Source of the DNA: Cantharellus purpuraceus
Lineage: Eukaryota > Basidiomycota > Agaricomycetes > Cantharellales > Hydnaceae
Direction: 5' to 3'
Assembly (NCBI GenBank): GCA_025174535.1
Contig: JALBUN010000006.1
Coordinates: 930,001-994,000 of the forward strand
DNA length: 64,000 nt
The translations under genes and the position numbers were made by a program. Below, one piece after another: positions 1 through 10,298 of the stretch (positions are counted from its first letter, which is position 1; each line of letters opens with the position of its first letter). The notes beneath the pieces were generated by a model. The model saw only the letters and a program-made list of their open reading frames with translations, had not been told where the DNA came from and made no database searches.

Positions 1-1029
1 GGGGACGAAACCACACGGGGCCAGGGGAACGACGCACTGGCGGCGGCGGAAGAGGGACCGGCGACGGGGCGGGGAGCACCGCAACCGATGCACACCATGT
101 TGCGCATAAAGTTGTGGGCGGCACAGTTGAGGCTGGCACATCTGCGGCTAGAATGAGACCAAAGGGGGACGCGTGGACGGAAGCACTCACATCCAGTCGC
201 CCTGGCGAAAGGTGTTGCGGGGGTTGGGGGGGTTGCTGGAGAGCGTGAAGGCAAACTCGTCGGGCGCGGCCGGCGTGTGGTCCGGACCACTTGGGCCCGG
301 ACGAGAGAGATCGGTGGCAGGTGGGCGGGAGGGATCCTGGTGCGGAGAAGACACGGCGGGAAGGGACTGGAGGGGAGACATGGGGGTGAGAGGTGTGTGT
401 ACGAGACAAAGAGACCCCTTACATGTCTCCTAAGGTCGAGTTTTCTCAATTTCTGAAAAGGCTCGAGATCGGCCTCGAGCGCTGTGGCGACGGACACGGA
501 GCCGCCTGAGAGAGCCAGCGCGGCGGACGCCTGCAACCGGACAGATGAGCGTGGGAGAGAGGGGAGAAGCACGACGGACCTGCTCGTGCGACCGGAAGAC
601 GGCCCAGACGGAATCCTCACACCCGGGTGGGCTGCCGCCGTACTCTTCGCGGAGGGCCCAGAGGGTGAGGGGGGAGTGGGGCGTGGCGAGGAAGAGGGAC
701 GCGAGGTGGGAGACGGGGTCCTTTGGGAGGTTGAAGATCTGCGGGGCGGTCAGCGGACACAAGGAGGGGGTGCGTGCGTGCGCGCGCACCCGGATGACCC
801 TGCTGCGGGACTGGATGAAGAGGTGGTAGGAGCCGCGGCCCATGAGGACGTTGGAGGAGGTGGTGGGGTGCGCGGGGGCAAACTCCTGGGGGGGCGTGGG
901 CGGGGCGAGGTAGGGGAAGGGCATGGGCGGCGGGGGGGGCCGTGGACGGGGACACTGGAGAGAGTGGTGAGAAGAATAAATAAGCAGGGGGGCAGGCATG
1001 GTCATGGCGAGGAGACACCCATGGGGCAC
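1..1029 (-). CDS. RanBP2-type zinc-finger RNA-binding protein (partial, 3' end outside window)
   Basis: The gene runs off the left edge. Exons on the minus strand can be chained: a Pro-rich leader, then a folded segment ending VWAVFRSHEQ, an intron at about 543-590, ASAALALSGG, an intron near 380-435, a Ser/Pro linker, then FRQGDWI joined across a 49-nt intron (142-190) to CASLNC. The last join creates a RanBP2 finger: W, C-x4-C, the HNF core, and CIGC, which matches the family pattern W-x-C-x(2-4)-C-x3-N-x6-C-x2-C. Family fingers bind single-stranded RNA at GGU-like sites. The strand-helix pattern around VWAVFRSHEQASAALAL resembles the second half of an RRM, which would suit a fungal RRM plus RanBP2 protein such as Nrp1; that comparison is inference. 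The start is unclear: an ATG at 1029 is used here, but the pyrimidine-rich stretch ending near 961 looks like a splice acceptor. Confidence 0.7.
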
Positions 1030-1174
1030 TCAATTTGGCATATGTACGACTCTAGCGTCTCTGATCCCGGAGAGATCCACAGCTGGGAGGAACAGAGGAG
1101 GCGGCACACAATCTGTCTTGGATCTGCCAAGACCACCCCCCCCGATGGCCTGAAACAGTGCACAGCCCTGTCTC

Positions 1175-4100
1175 CTATGTACACATGCGTCTATCCCCAC
1201 CCATCACCTTCACAGCCCCATTCGCCGCGAGCCACTCCACATACCGCACCCACTCCTGCCCCCCCCCACCCCTCAGCGTCCCCACACTCCCCACCACAAA
1301 CAGCCCCCGCCTGGCCCGCGTCAGCCCCACGTTCATCCGTCGTCGGTCCCCCAGAAATCCAATGTGTCCCGCCGCATTGTTCCGCACCGTCGAGAATATC
1401 ATCACCTCCTTCTCCCGCCCCTCAAACCCGTCCACCGTCTTCACCTCAATGTTCTCCACCTGCAGCGCACGCAGCGGCCCCAGCAACGTCTGCAGCTGGT
1501 CCCGATACGTCCCGTCCGTCTTCAGCAGTCGGCTTAACAGCGAAATCTGCGCCGCATACGGCGCAATGATGCCAATGTCGTTTCCCATCATCTTCTGTCC
1601 ACTCTGTTTAATACATTTATCTCCTAATGAGCATTTGTCGTGACTCTCACCGGGTTGTGCATCAACAAATCCTCGATCACTGCGCACACGATCCGCGCCT
1701 CGTTGCGATTCACCCGGCTCCGATCTTTCATCTCCTCGTTCCCCGCGTGATCCAGAAATATCAGCGATGGTCGGTGTCCTGTTTTTGGGTTCACCTCCAG
1801 GTGGCTCGACATGGGTGGCTCCAGCGTCGACGACACCTGCCCCTCTCCATCCACCGTCCCGTCAAACAGTGCATAGTTGTAAAACTCTGACGACGGGAAC
1901 CGCGACAGCGACGGGTGCATCCGGTACTGCACGTCCAGCATGATCCACGGCACCGCTGTCGTTGTACTTAGCACACACACACACACACACATGTTCCCAT
2001 CAACCTACCCTTCTCCTTCGTCAGTCGCTCAAACAGGCTGACACCCAGCCCCCCCGCTTGGGCTTTGCGACTCGCAATCACGGGCGGAAGCTGCTGGTGA
2101 TCGCCGATCAGTGCCAGGTGCGTCGACTGCACGCGACATGAGCCAACAGTCCCCTCTCCACACAGTCGACTCACCCACCCCTTTCATAAGCGGTATCAGC
2201 GACGCAGGCTCGGTGCTCATACTCGCCTCGTCGAGAAACACCACCGGAAAGTCAATCGCGCCCAGCGACGCCGTCGCCGACGTGATGCATGTCGTGCAAA
2301 TCTATCCCACCCTCAGCCCCCACAGCCCATCAACGCAGCATCTCACTCACCACATCCGCATTCGTCACAATGTCCTGCACCATCTCCCTATTTCGCGCCC
2401 ATATCCTCCCCTTCTTCGCCGCCAAATCCCTCCCCATCCTCTCCAACATCTGCCGACACCCCGCCTCCTTCGCACTAAACGGCTCTGCCTGCCTCATCCT
2501 CTCGCTCACACGACGCATAGATTCCTGCAATCGATGCATGCTCTCTTGCAGCTTGTTGACCTCCGGCTTCAGCGGGTGCAGCTCCATTTGCGCGTCGAGC
2601 GTGTGTGGGTGCAACGATGGCTTCACCTTGGCATTGAACCCCACCCGCAGCGGCCGAATTCCCGCTGCCACCATGCCCTCCACGAGGTTGTCCACAGCAA
2701 CGTTGGTGTACGTGCACACGAGAAGCGGATACGGGACCTGGAAATACACCTACACCAACCGCGTGAGATACACTTGGCGCAGCACGCGGCCAACGTACCT
2801 TGAGCAACTTCACCGCTTCAATGATCGTCCTGGTCTTCCCCGTTCCCGGCGGCTGGTCAACACAAGTCAGACAGACCGTCGACACGACGACGACGACAAA
2901 ATGCCCACCCCCTGCACGAGGCTCACCCGCTCGTGTAGCATCAACGCAACCGCCCGTCGCTGTGTCCCGTTCAGGCCCCCCAGGTCCGGGTCGCCCTCAA
3001 CGACGACTGGCTCGCCCGGTACGCAGTACCGCCGCGCCCACGAATGAATACGCTGATCGGCAGCGAACATACCCGGCCGCGTGATGGGCACCTGCGCCTT
3101 CATTTCCGTTCCATTCTTGACGTCCGGCGATTCCGACCGTGTCGGAGCAAAAGAGGAAAGGAGAACATCCCGCAAGTACGTGCCCTGCAGAATTGTCTCA
3201 GACTGCGCGGTTGAAACCTGTTCCTGTTCGGCAGGATCGAAATTGAGATTTTGTATGGCTGCGCGCATCCGCTCATAGGCAATGTCAGTAGTGAATAGGT
3301 CTAATCTAGTAACATGGTCGTCAGTGCACCACCAAACGTGGGGATGAAATAACGCGCCGCCAAGTGTCCTCCTCGTCCAGAGAAAGCCTCTTGTCAAAGC
3401 TAACCCTAATTTCTGTCTCTGAGCTGCCAACCACGCTTCCCTGCCCCGTCAGCGCTTTCAATGGATCCAGCCTCGAGAGTAAAATCTGTGTCCCATTACT
3501 AGACGTGTGTTAGGCACGCGGTCATTCAACAGGTGCAAACTCACTCGAATCGGTGGTAAGGTAGCGCAATGCCGGGACCGAGCAGAAATGCAGCAACGGG
3601 TTTGCCGAATTGATTGGACTGAAGCCAAAATGAGGAGAGCCCCGTGAGACAATATCCGTCCCTCTTGAGTTTGTCCTGTGGCCAATTAGCGAGGCGTGTT
3701 CGAATAAGATGTTGCTCGGTCTCTTGCTCCGCGGCCAGCAAGTCTAAAAATCTGCGGCGGGTGTCATCAGTAGGTTGTGGATAGGACAAAGCCACGAACC
3801 TATGCTTGTAATTTTGGATCTCTGCGTACCATGTTTCACCCAAAGATAGAGGTTCTACCGGATATTTATGTCGTCTGGGATACACTACTTTTCCATTTTT
3901 CAGAGGAGGGTCTATGAGGCCGCCTGGACGCCGCCTAGAGGATGCACGGGTTCGCCAGTCATATCGTGGCCTGTGGAGGAACAAAGCCTCTCCATGCGGG
4001 AAATGTTGGTTAGGATCAAACACCTCCTCCTCATCAAGGAACCTGTCTTGGTCGTGTAATTCTAAGCCATGCAAGCGGCTGTTGACAGGAGTGACCGCCA

Positions 4101-4203
4101 CGCTGGAGTCACGGGTCGTCGCGGGTGATTCATATCTTGAGGCTCGTGCGAGAGGACATGGACGAGATACGAGGGTCGCTGATAACCTTCGTATTCGTCT
4201 CAT
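1175..4203 (-). CDS. Superfamily 1 DNA/RNA helicase, IGHMBP2/Hcs1-like, probably mitochondrial
   Basis: ATP-driven 5'-3' SF1B helicase of the Upf1/IGHMBP2 group. Motifs appear in order over several exons: Q-motif region LNGTQRRAV, Walker A GPPGTGKT (the intron ends just before PPGTGKT), motif Ia YTNVAVDN, Walker B DEAS in VFLDEASMS, motif III GDHQQLPP, motif IV QYRMHP, motif V VDGFEGREKEV, motif VI GLTRARRGLFVVG. The N-terminal exon carries FVALSYP-type beta-barrel sequence. Two starts are possible. ATG 4290 gives a longer protein. ATG 4203 gives MRRIRRLSATLVSRP, an Arg/Ser-rich, acid-free leader like a mitochondrial presequence, and it leaves two CACGTG boxes in the promoter instead of the coding region, so it is preferred. 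One intron (3306-3357) needs a GC donor to restore the family sequence WRLDL. Another holds a (CA)10 tract beside its acceptor. The gene is divergent from choline-phosphate cytidylyltransferase. Confidence 0.85.
1972..1991. repeat. (CA)10 microsatellite in a helicase intron
   Basis: Ten CA units. On the coding (minus) strand this is a (TG)n run a few bases upstream of the CTAAG splice acceptor. Confidence 0.97.
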
Positions 4204-4323
4204 CAGCGTCCCGTCGCTACTGGACGAATTCCGTCGAGAATTATCACGGAGCGCGTCACGTGAGTGCGTAGTGCACGTGTTTCCCTGCAATTTGTCTGCA
4301 GGAGCTGCTCAACTGCTGCCACC
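4204..4323. promoter_or_regulatory. Bidirectional promoter, helicase / choline-phosphate cytidylyltransferase
   Basis: About 120 bp separate the two divergent start codons. The stretch holds two CACGTG E-boxes at 4257-4262 (in the palindrome TCACGTGA) and 4274-4279, 17 bp apart. CACGTG is bound by bHLH factors such as Cbf1; that any factor binds here is inference. Confidence 0.55.
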
Positions 4324-5781
4324 ATGGAGGATACGAGCACTCATAGAAAGATGTTGCACAGCAAACGATCCTTTGGCATAAACAAGCATCTTCCAATAGA
4401 TTCCCCAGCCTACGACGCCAGCGAGGGTAAGCTCCACCCCCCAACGAGTCATCTTTTGGCAGTAACCTTTGTCTGCTCATTGCAGAGGACAATGATCCAC
4501 TCACAGACGACGCTGCATCTTCCATGTCCATCCCCGTCTCACGCAGTCACTCGTCTACTACCACCCTCTCCGCTGCCCAGTCTCGTGTGGCCACTCAACA
4601 TCGTCTCCGTCACCAAGCACCACCTCGCATTGCCGCAGTATTATCTTCAGACAGTGGCGTAGACTCTCCTACTTACGATGGGGATATCGAGTCAAGTTCC
4701 ACTGCCATCGCAAGGGACATTCCCTCCGCGAATTCTAGTGCAGGGACGCCACTCGCTTCCCCCTCCATTACTCCTTCGTCCGCCGCCGACCGGCGCCCTC
4801 CACCTGCTCTTGTCCTCTCTCGTCCCGCAGATACCAGCGTGCTTCCCCTGCCAGTACCAGAGGGTCCATCCTCTCCTGTTTTCTCCACCAAGTTCAACCC
4901 TGCCAGCCTAACCCCCGAGGATATCCAGCTCTTTGTCAAAGCAGCTATTGACGGAAAATCCCCCCGCAACTATATTGTCAACCCGCCGCCGGTTGGAAGA
5001 CCAGTTAGGATATATGCAGATGGTGAGCGAGCAACGTATTTCTTTGCGACGCAATATGTTTATCGGTTCTAAAGGTGTCTATGATCTATTCCACTTTGGG
5101 TAATTGTTCTCTTTGTATCATCATCGGCATCCCTTATCATTCACTAGACACGCTTTACAACTCCGTCAAGCTAAACTAGCCTTTCCTTCGGTGTACCTCA
5201 TGGTCGGCGTATGCTCCGACGAGCTCGTCCACTCTCACAAGGCCCGCACTGCTATGACACACACTGAGCGGTAGGAATGTTTTGATTTCCTCGCAAATCA
5301 TGCCTCTTATGTCATACTACTCCGGCAGCTGCGAGTCTGTTCGAAATTGCCGTTGGGTAGACAAAGTTGTGGCTGAAGCCCCCTGGGTCGTCGACCAGGC
5401 GTTCCTGGACAAATGGCAGGTTGATTACGTTGCACACGATGAAGACCCATACGCAGGTGAAGGGCACGAAGATGTATATGCATACGCAAAGTCACAAGGC
5501 GCGTTTAACGTTCTCGTCTTTTCTTTGAACGCTCAATCTTTTCTTTATCTTATCCTGTTGTGTTCTGTCCTTTGTCCGTAGGCCAATTCCTCCCAACAAG
5601 ACGCACGCCCGGTATATCAACGTCCGACCTCCTCGAGCGCATTGTTACATACTACCGCAAGGGTGACTTTGATGCAAAGTTGGTTAAAATTGGACATGCT
5701 GAGCTCAAAGCCGAAGGATCGGACTATGACGACAATCGTCACAGCCCGTTGAGACGTCGAGCTGCTAACATTGCTCCCTAG
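4324..5781 (+). CDS. PCT1: Choline-phosphate cytidylyltransferase (CTP:phosphocholine)
   Basis: Catalyses CTP + phosphocholine to CDP-choline + PPi, the usual rate-setting step of the Kennedy pathway for phosphatidylcholine. Start ATG 4324 lies in the context GCCACCATGG. A Ser-rich disordered N-terminus of about 170 residues is followed by the nucleotidyltransferase core: [15 protein letters not shown], holding the HxGH signature (split by a 47-nt intron inside HFG/H), then [27 protein letters not shown] and RTPGISTSD (family RTxGISTS). The intron at 5499-5581 joins KSQ to GQFLPT only if a GC donor is used. The protein stops about 45 residues after ISTS, with no long amphipathic helix of the kind that tethers animal and yeast enzymes to membranes. 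Its stop lies 120 bp from the convergent TFIIE-beta stop. Confidence 0.95.
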
Positions 5782-5900
5782 TCTCTCAACTGACGTCTAT
5801 TACAGTCTCGTACGCATGCCATTCATTACTCCGCATGTAGTAAAATACTTTAGCAGTTAACAGATGCTTGGTACTACAATAGAGATGGATTGGTCGCCTC

Positions 5901-7118
5901 TCAATGTGATGGATTCGGAGGGACGTAGTCCTTTGTGAGATCAATATCACCCTTGAGATGAACATTTGTGATGCGGGACTGGCGCTGCCTGGGACCAGAC
6001 TTCTTGCCCTTCTTCTTGCCAGTGGGAAGCTTGGGCACGACCACTTCGGCTGCTGTCGCCTGCAAACCTTCTGCAAGGGATCAGGCACGATGAAAGAATA
6101 CGTGGAAGAAGTATGAGCGGCGGCATACCAGATGCAAGAGATTTAAGAAGATCGGTATCATTCGGAACAGTGAGTGAGCGCCAAAGATCCTGGAACTCTA
6201 CAGTGACCCATTATACTAAACGATATAATTGCAAACAGCTCAGCCTACATACCTTGTTCAACAAGCATCCCGCCACTTTCTTCATCTGGCCGAACTTCGT
6301 TCCAAAATACAAGACGCATCTGCCCATCCTTGACGGTACGTGTCACAAGGACATCGCCCTCCTTTTCAAGCTCTTCCACAGCTTGTGGCGCCTCCTTCCA
6401 GGACTCTTTCAGCGTGCGTACAGAAAGTCCCCCGCCATTACGTGTATGTCGTTGAATTTCTATCAATAACGATGCTTTGTTTTTGAATGTGTAATCGCTC
6501 TGCGCGAAACTCCACGATTAGATGAGAAGAGGGTAAACTGAGTCAACCAACTCGATATGAATATAGATCGGTCTTTGAATCGTGCACAACACGATCATGC
6601 GCCTTGAATTTTTCAAGCAGGATGGAATCGGTCATGAGTGGCGTATCTGTAACGATAGCAAGTTCCTGCAATCGCATTGGGTTCCCATGGTTCTAAGAGG
6701 TAACATTTAGCAAAAAATCGTCTTTCATGGTGGCTAGCCCAACCTTGAGATGGTTGACAGCGTACACAAGCTGGGTCATCGTGTTTTGACCACTTCCTGT
6801 ATCTGCAGGCTGCGAGTACACGATGCCTGTAAAGCATCTCAATGGCCACATCTCATAACGCAAAAGTCGAACACTAGCTTGATTTTGGCTTTGATTTCTT
6901 TGCCTTCTTAAACGGGGGCTCATCACCAGGTTGCGTTGTCACTGGTATAATAGGTGGGGGCGGTGTTCGTGTTGGGAGTTGCATGCTAGAACGCCATGAC
7001 CCGGGAGTTGCGTGGTGCACTTGAGACCTAACATTGGCCGAGTCTCTGCGAGAACGGTACCTGTGAATGACAAGTCAAGAGCATTTGTCGGAAAAGATGA
7101 CCTTGCAAGGCCTGCCAT
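5901..7118 (-). CDS. TFA2: Transcription initiation factor TFIIE subunit beta
   Basis: TFIIE-beta pairs with TFIIE-alpha and helps TFIIH load and open RNA polymerase II promoters in the nucleus. In order: a basic, Pro-rich leader (MAGLARYRSRRDSAN, later PPFKKAKKSKPK), IVYSQPADTGSG, the first winged helix (TQLVYAVNHLK ... MRLQELAIVTDTPL ... HDRVVHDSKTDLYSYR), a second winged helix (DYTFKNKASLLIEIQRHTR), GGLSVRTLKESWKEAPQ, LVTRTVKDGQMRLVFWNE, and a lysine-rich tail ending KDYVPPNPSH. Exon joins are clean, with small introns, except 6827-6878, where the only solution that keeps frame is a GC-AG intron. ATG 7118 followed by an intron after MAGLA is the most economical start. The gene is divergent from PAN3 and convergent with PCT1. 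Confidence 0.93.
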
Positions 7119-7223
7119 CGTAGACGTCAGCTGAAACCCACAAGCGCTCAGCGGAGTGCGGACTTTGTAACCAGCGAGTATTGAGCAGCCTGCTGTTGCT
7201 GACGGCGAGTATTGAGCAATACT
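7119..7223. promoter_or_regulatory. Bidirectional promoter, TFIIE-beta / PAN3
   Basis: 105 bp lie between the proposed divergent start codons. It contains an exact 14-bp direct repeat, GCGAGTATTGAGCA, at 7174-7187 and 7205-7218, and an ACGTCA half site near 7122. Confidence 0.5.
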
Positions 7224-10067
7224 ATGGCTGCCTTCTTCTCGCGACCCACTTCCGCTGCCGTGAGGATTGTTGCCCCTCCCCGCCCGGATGGCTCGCCAGT
7301 TCCACAGCCCTCTCAAGATCAAAACCGTACGCGATGGCACTTTGCTCTCTGTTTCATCTTCTCACACGCATATCTCAGAGACAAAACTCTGTGGAAATAT
7401 TGCAAAGTTCGGGTATATATGCACTATATTCTCGTGTCCCACGATATATGCTAACCGGACTGGAAGAGTGTGCCAATTTGAAGGCATAGGCTGCATATTT
7501 CACCACCCACCAGTATGTCAGCAACCACACTTCTATATTAGATCTCACGAAACCGTTTCAAGCTCCATGAGCGACCTCGACTGGAAATGCTCTCTGGACC
7601 CTCCCAACTGTGCTGTTTCCCTGATTCCTCTTGAGATCGCCTGATAATTATGCCGCTCACTCAGATCACGAACCGCAACGCCTTTCCAATCCCAGCATTC
7701 GAGCACTCAGCCTCGCCAGAATGTGAACGCACCTGTTTTTGTCCCTAAGGGTGCAATGAGCCCGGAAATGTTCCCCCCAATCTCTGCCGCCGTGTCGAAT
7801 CCTATGTCAGTGAGGGTTTTTCAATTCAATTTCTGGCCCTTGACACTCATCTGTTGCAGTCCTTCTTCACCGCCTCCTGATACATTTGAGCATGATCCTT
7901 ATGACCCATACGATGTACCTAGTACAAATGGTGAGAACCCAGCGCAACACCTTGTCACTGGTTTGCAGAATATGCAGCTTGTACGTAGACCGGTGTCTCC
8001 CAGGTTTCCGTGCTAACACCCGCCTCATTAGCAATCAACTACTTATGATCCTGGGCCGAGTGTCCCAAGTCAACATCGCTTAATGTCTCACCCGGGTCCT
8101 GTCAGTGGCATGGAATCATTCTACCAAACACTTTCAAGTTCCTATGTCAGACAACCAGTCCGTCTTTCTCTCATTAACCATACCTTATGTGGTAATAATT
8201 TCTTGTTTTGGGCTCCCACGCAGCTTAACTACCATCTGTACACTCCCGCCTCGCACTTATCAACTCTGACTAAATCAGACCATCCTCAAGCCTCATTTTT
8301 CATGTCCGACTCCCTTCGTCAGGAGCTCACGCAACGTTCGGAAGCTATCCGTGCAGTGCCTGTGCCTTCGTCATCTAACCTCCCCGACGAGCTGCAAGGC
8401 TATCATACCCTTGTGTTGCTGGATCAACTACCTCCTGCCAGCGGTCCCGCTACGAAAGATCGTCGCCCAAACTTTGGCCCATGGCATTCATCTGTATACA
8501 AAGCCACATCCTCGACAGATGGTCTCACTTATGTGCTCAGGCGAATCGAAAGTATGTCTTACACAATCTTCAATTTTCTTCCACTCATTGGGCTTCCCTG
8601 TGCAGATTTTCGACTACCTAATGAGTCTGCGTTTGGAGCTATTGAACATTGGTCTCGCATCCGACATCCCAACATCGTTTCTGTCCGAGAGGCATTCACA
8701 ACTCGAGCTTTTAACGACAATTGTGCGCAAGTCCCTCCATCTAGAGACCCCCATTAACGCGCTATGTGGTTCAATAGCATTGATAGTTTCATACGACTAC
8801 CACCCTAACGCAGTGACCCTCTTCGATGCGCACCTTAAGATTCCTCGACGGGCACACGCGACCAGTCTCAGCAGTCACCTCTCCGCCAGCACGCCCATTC
8901 CGGAACCAGTTATGTGGACGTATATAACACAGATCGGCAATGCTATCCGGACTGTGCATGCCCTTGGTCTAGCGGTCCGCATGATCGACGCGACCAAAAT
9001 ATTGCTTACGGGTAAAAATAGGTAAGCTAAAGTTGTTATTCTACTCGTTATTTTTGTCACCGGGATACGAAGGGTCCGCATTGGTTCTTGTGGTATCGGT
9101 GACGTTGTAGCGTATGATGCTCATCAGGACATCCATGGGTTGCAGGTGAAGTTCGTGGCTTTTGTTATGATATACACACGATTGATTTTTATGTAGCAAG
9201 ATGACTTGATACAATTCGGTCGATTAATCCTGGCATTATGTTGCAACAATCTCGTCGCGGGTAACAATCTGAGTAAATCGATTGAAACAGTTACCAGGAA
9301 TTTCACACCCGATCTCAAGGCTGTCATTCTTTTTTTGGTCTCCAAGCCCATGCCCACTAAGGTTCCCTTCATGACTATAGCGATGTTGTGGCTCAACTCA
9401 CGTATTTTCATGCTATAGTCAATCAATCAGTTATTTGAAATGATCGGGAGTCGTATGCTCACTGAAATTGAAGCTTTACAACAGTCAGTAGCTCACTTTC
9501 CACTTTGCGACCTGTGGAATTCTCACTCCACAAAGCCAAGCCGATCAGCTCGAGGGAGAATTTATGGGCGAGCTTGAGAACGGGAGGCTTGTACGCTTAC
9601 TCTGCAAGTTTGGTTTCATAAATGAGCGCCCCGAGTAAGATTTGTTTCAAGTCCCACCGATTATCGGGAACGTTCACACGGATTCTACAGGTTTGATCGA
9701 GAGCCAAGGTGGTCTGAGACTGGAGACAGGTATATTATTAAACTGTTTAGAGATTATGTTTTCCATCAGGTAGATGAAAATGGAAATCCTGTCGTCAACC
9801 TCTCCCATGTCCTAACGTGTCTTAACAAGGTGAGACAATGCGCTAGTACTTCTAAGAAAACCACATGACTGTTGCCACAGCTGGATGCCGGTACCGAAGA
9901 GCGAATTATGCTCGTATCACGGGATGAACAGAGCTGTTTGGTCGTGAGCTACAAGGAACTGAAATCTTGCATCGAGTCCACGTTTAGGTTCGCCGATCAC
10001 AACCCTTTCTATCTGAGAGTGTCAATGACTTGCACCTTGCAGCGACCTTGCACGTGGAACACGATAG
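7224..10067 (+). CDS. PAN3: PAN2-PAN3 deadenylation complex regulatory subunit PAN3
   Basis: PAN3 recruits the PAN2 exonuclease to poly(A)-binding protein to trim mRNA tails in the cytoplasm. Exon 1 gives [10 protein letters not shown]. The next small exons build a CCCH finger (LCGNIAKFG / [15 protein letters not shown]). NAPVFVPKG resembles the PAM2 motif that binds Pab1. Then come LNYHLYTPA, the pseudokinase ([58 protein letters not shown]) and the C-terminal knob ([29 protein letters not shown], split here as read; [16 protein letters not shown]). A last tiny exon after a 59-nt intron reads SDLARGTR then TAG at 10065-10067, matching the usual PAN3 tail. The join after the zinc finger (7505-7670) is unresolved: either one intron with a GC donor or two GT-AG introns around a 68-nt exon would work. 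Confidence 0.93.
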
Positions 10068-10298
10068 TATTTCATTGGTACTTGGCACAACGTAGTGGTG
10101 GAGATACATTATTGAAAACTCTGAAAACAATACAAAATTCTTATCAATCCTTAGTATCCAAGTACGGTCTAAATGCATGATCAGAAGTGGTATATATAAA
10201 CACACCTATCTCACGTGACTAATGGGGTAATCATTCTCCTTTGTATCTCACATCGTGCCTCGCCTTTACTGCGCGTAGATACCGACTAGGTACGGTGG

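Noticed and set aside
484..1569. A 361-codon plus-strand ORF
   Set aside because: It lies antisense to the RanBP2-finger gene and the helicase end; its Gly/Glu then Pro/Ser composition is the mirror of the minus-strand coding sequence, with no domain of its own.
4204..4290. Longer helicase start at ATG 4290
   Set aside because: It would put the paired E-boxes' neighbourhood within coding sequence, leave only 33 bp to the PCT1 start, and hide the presequence-like MRRIRRLS; it remains possible.
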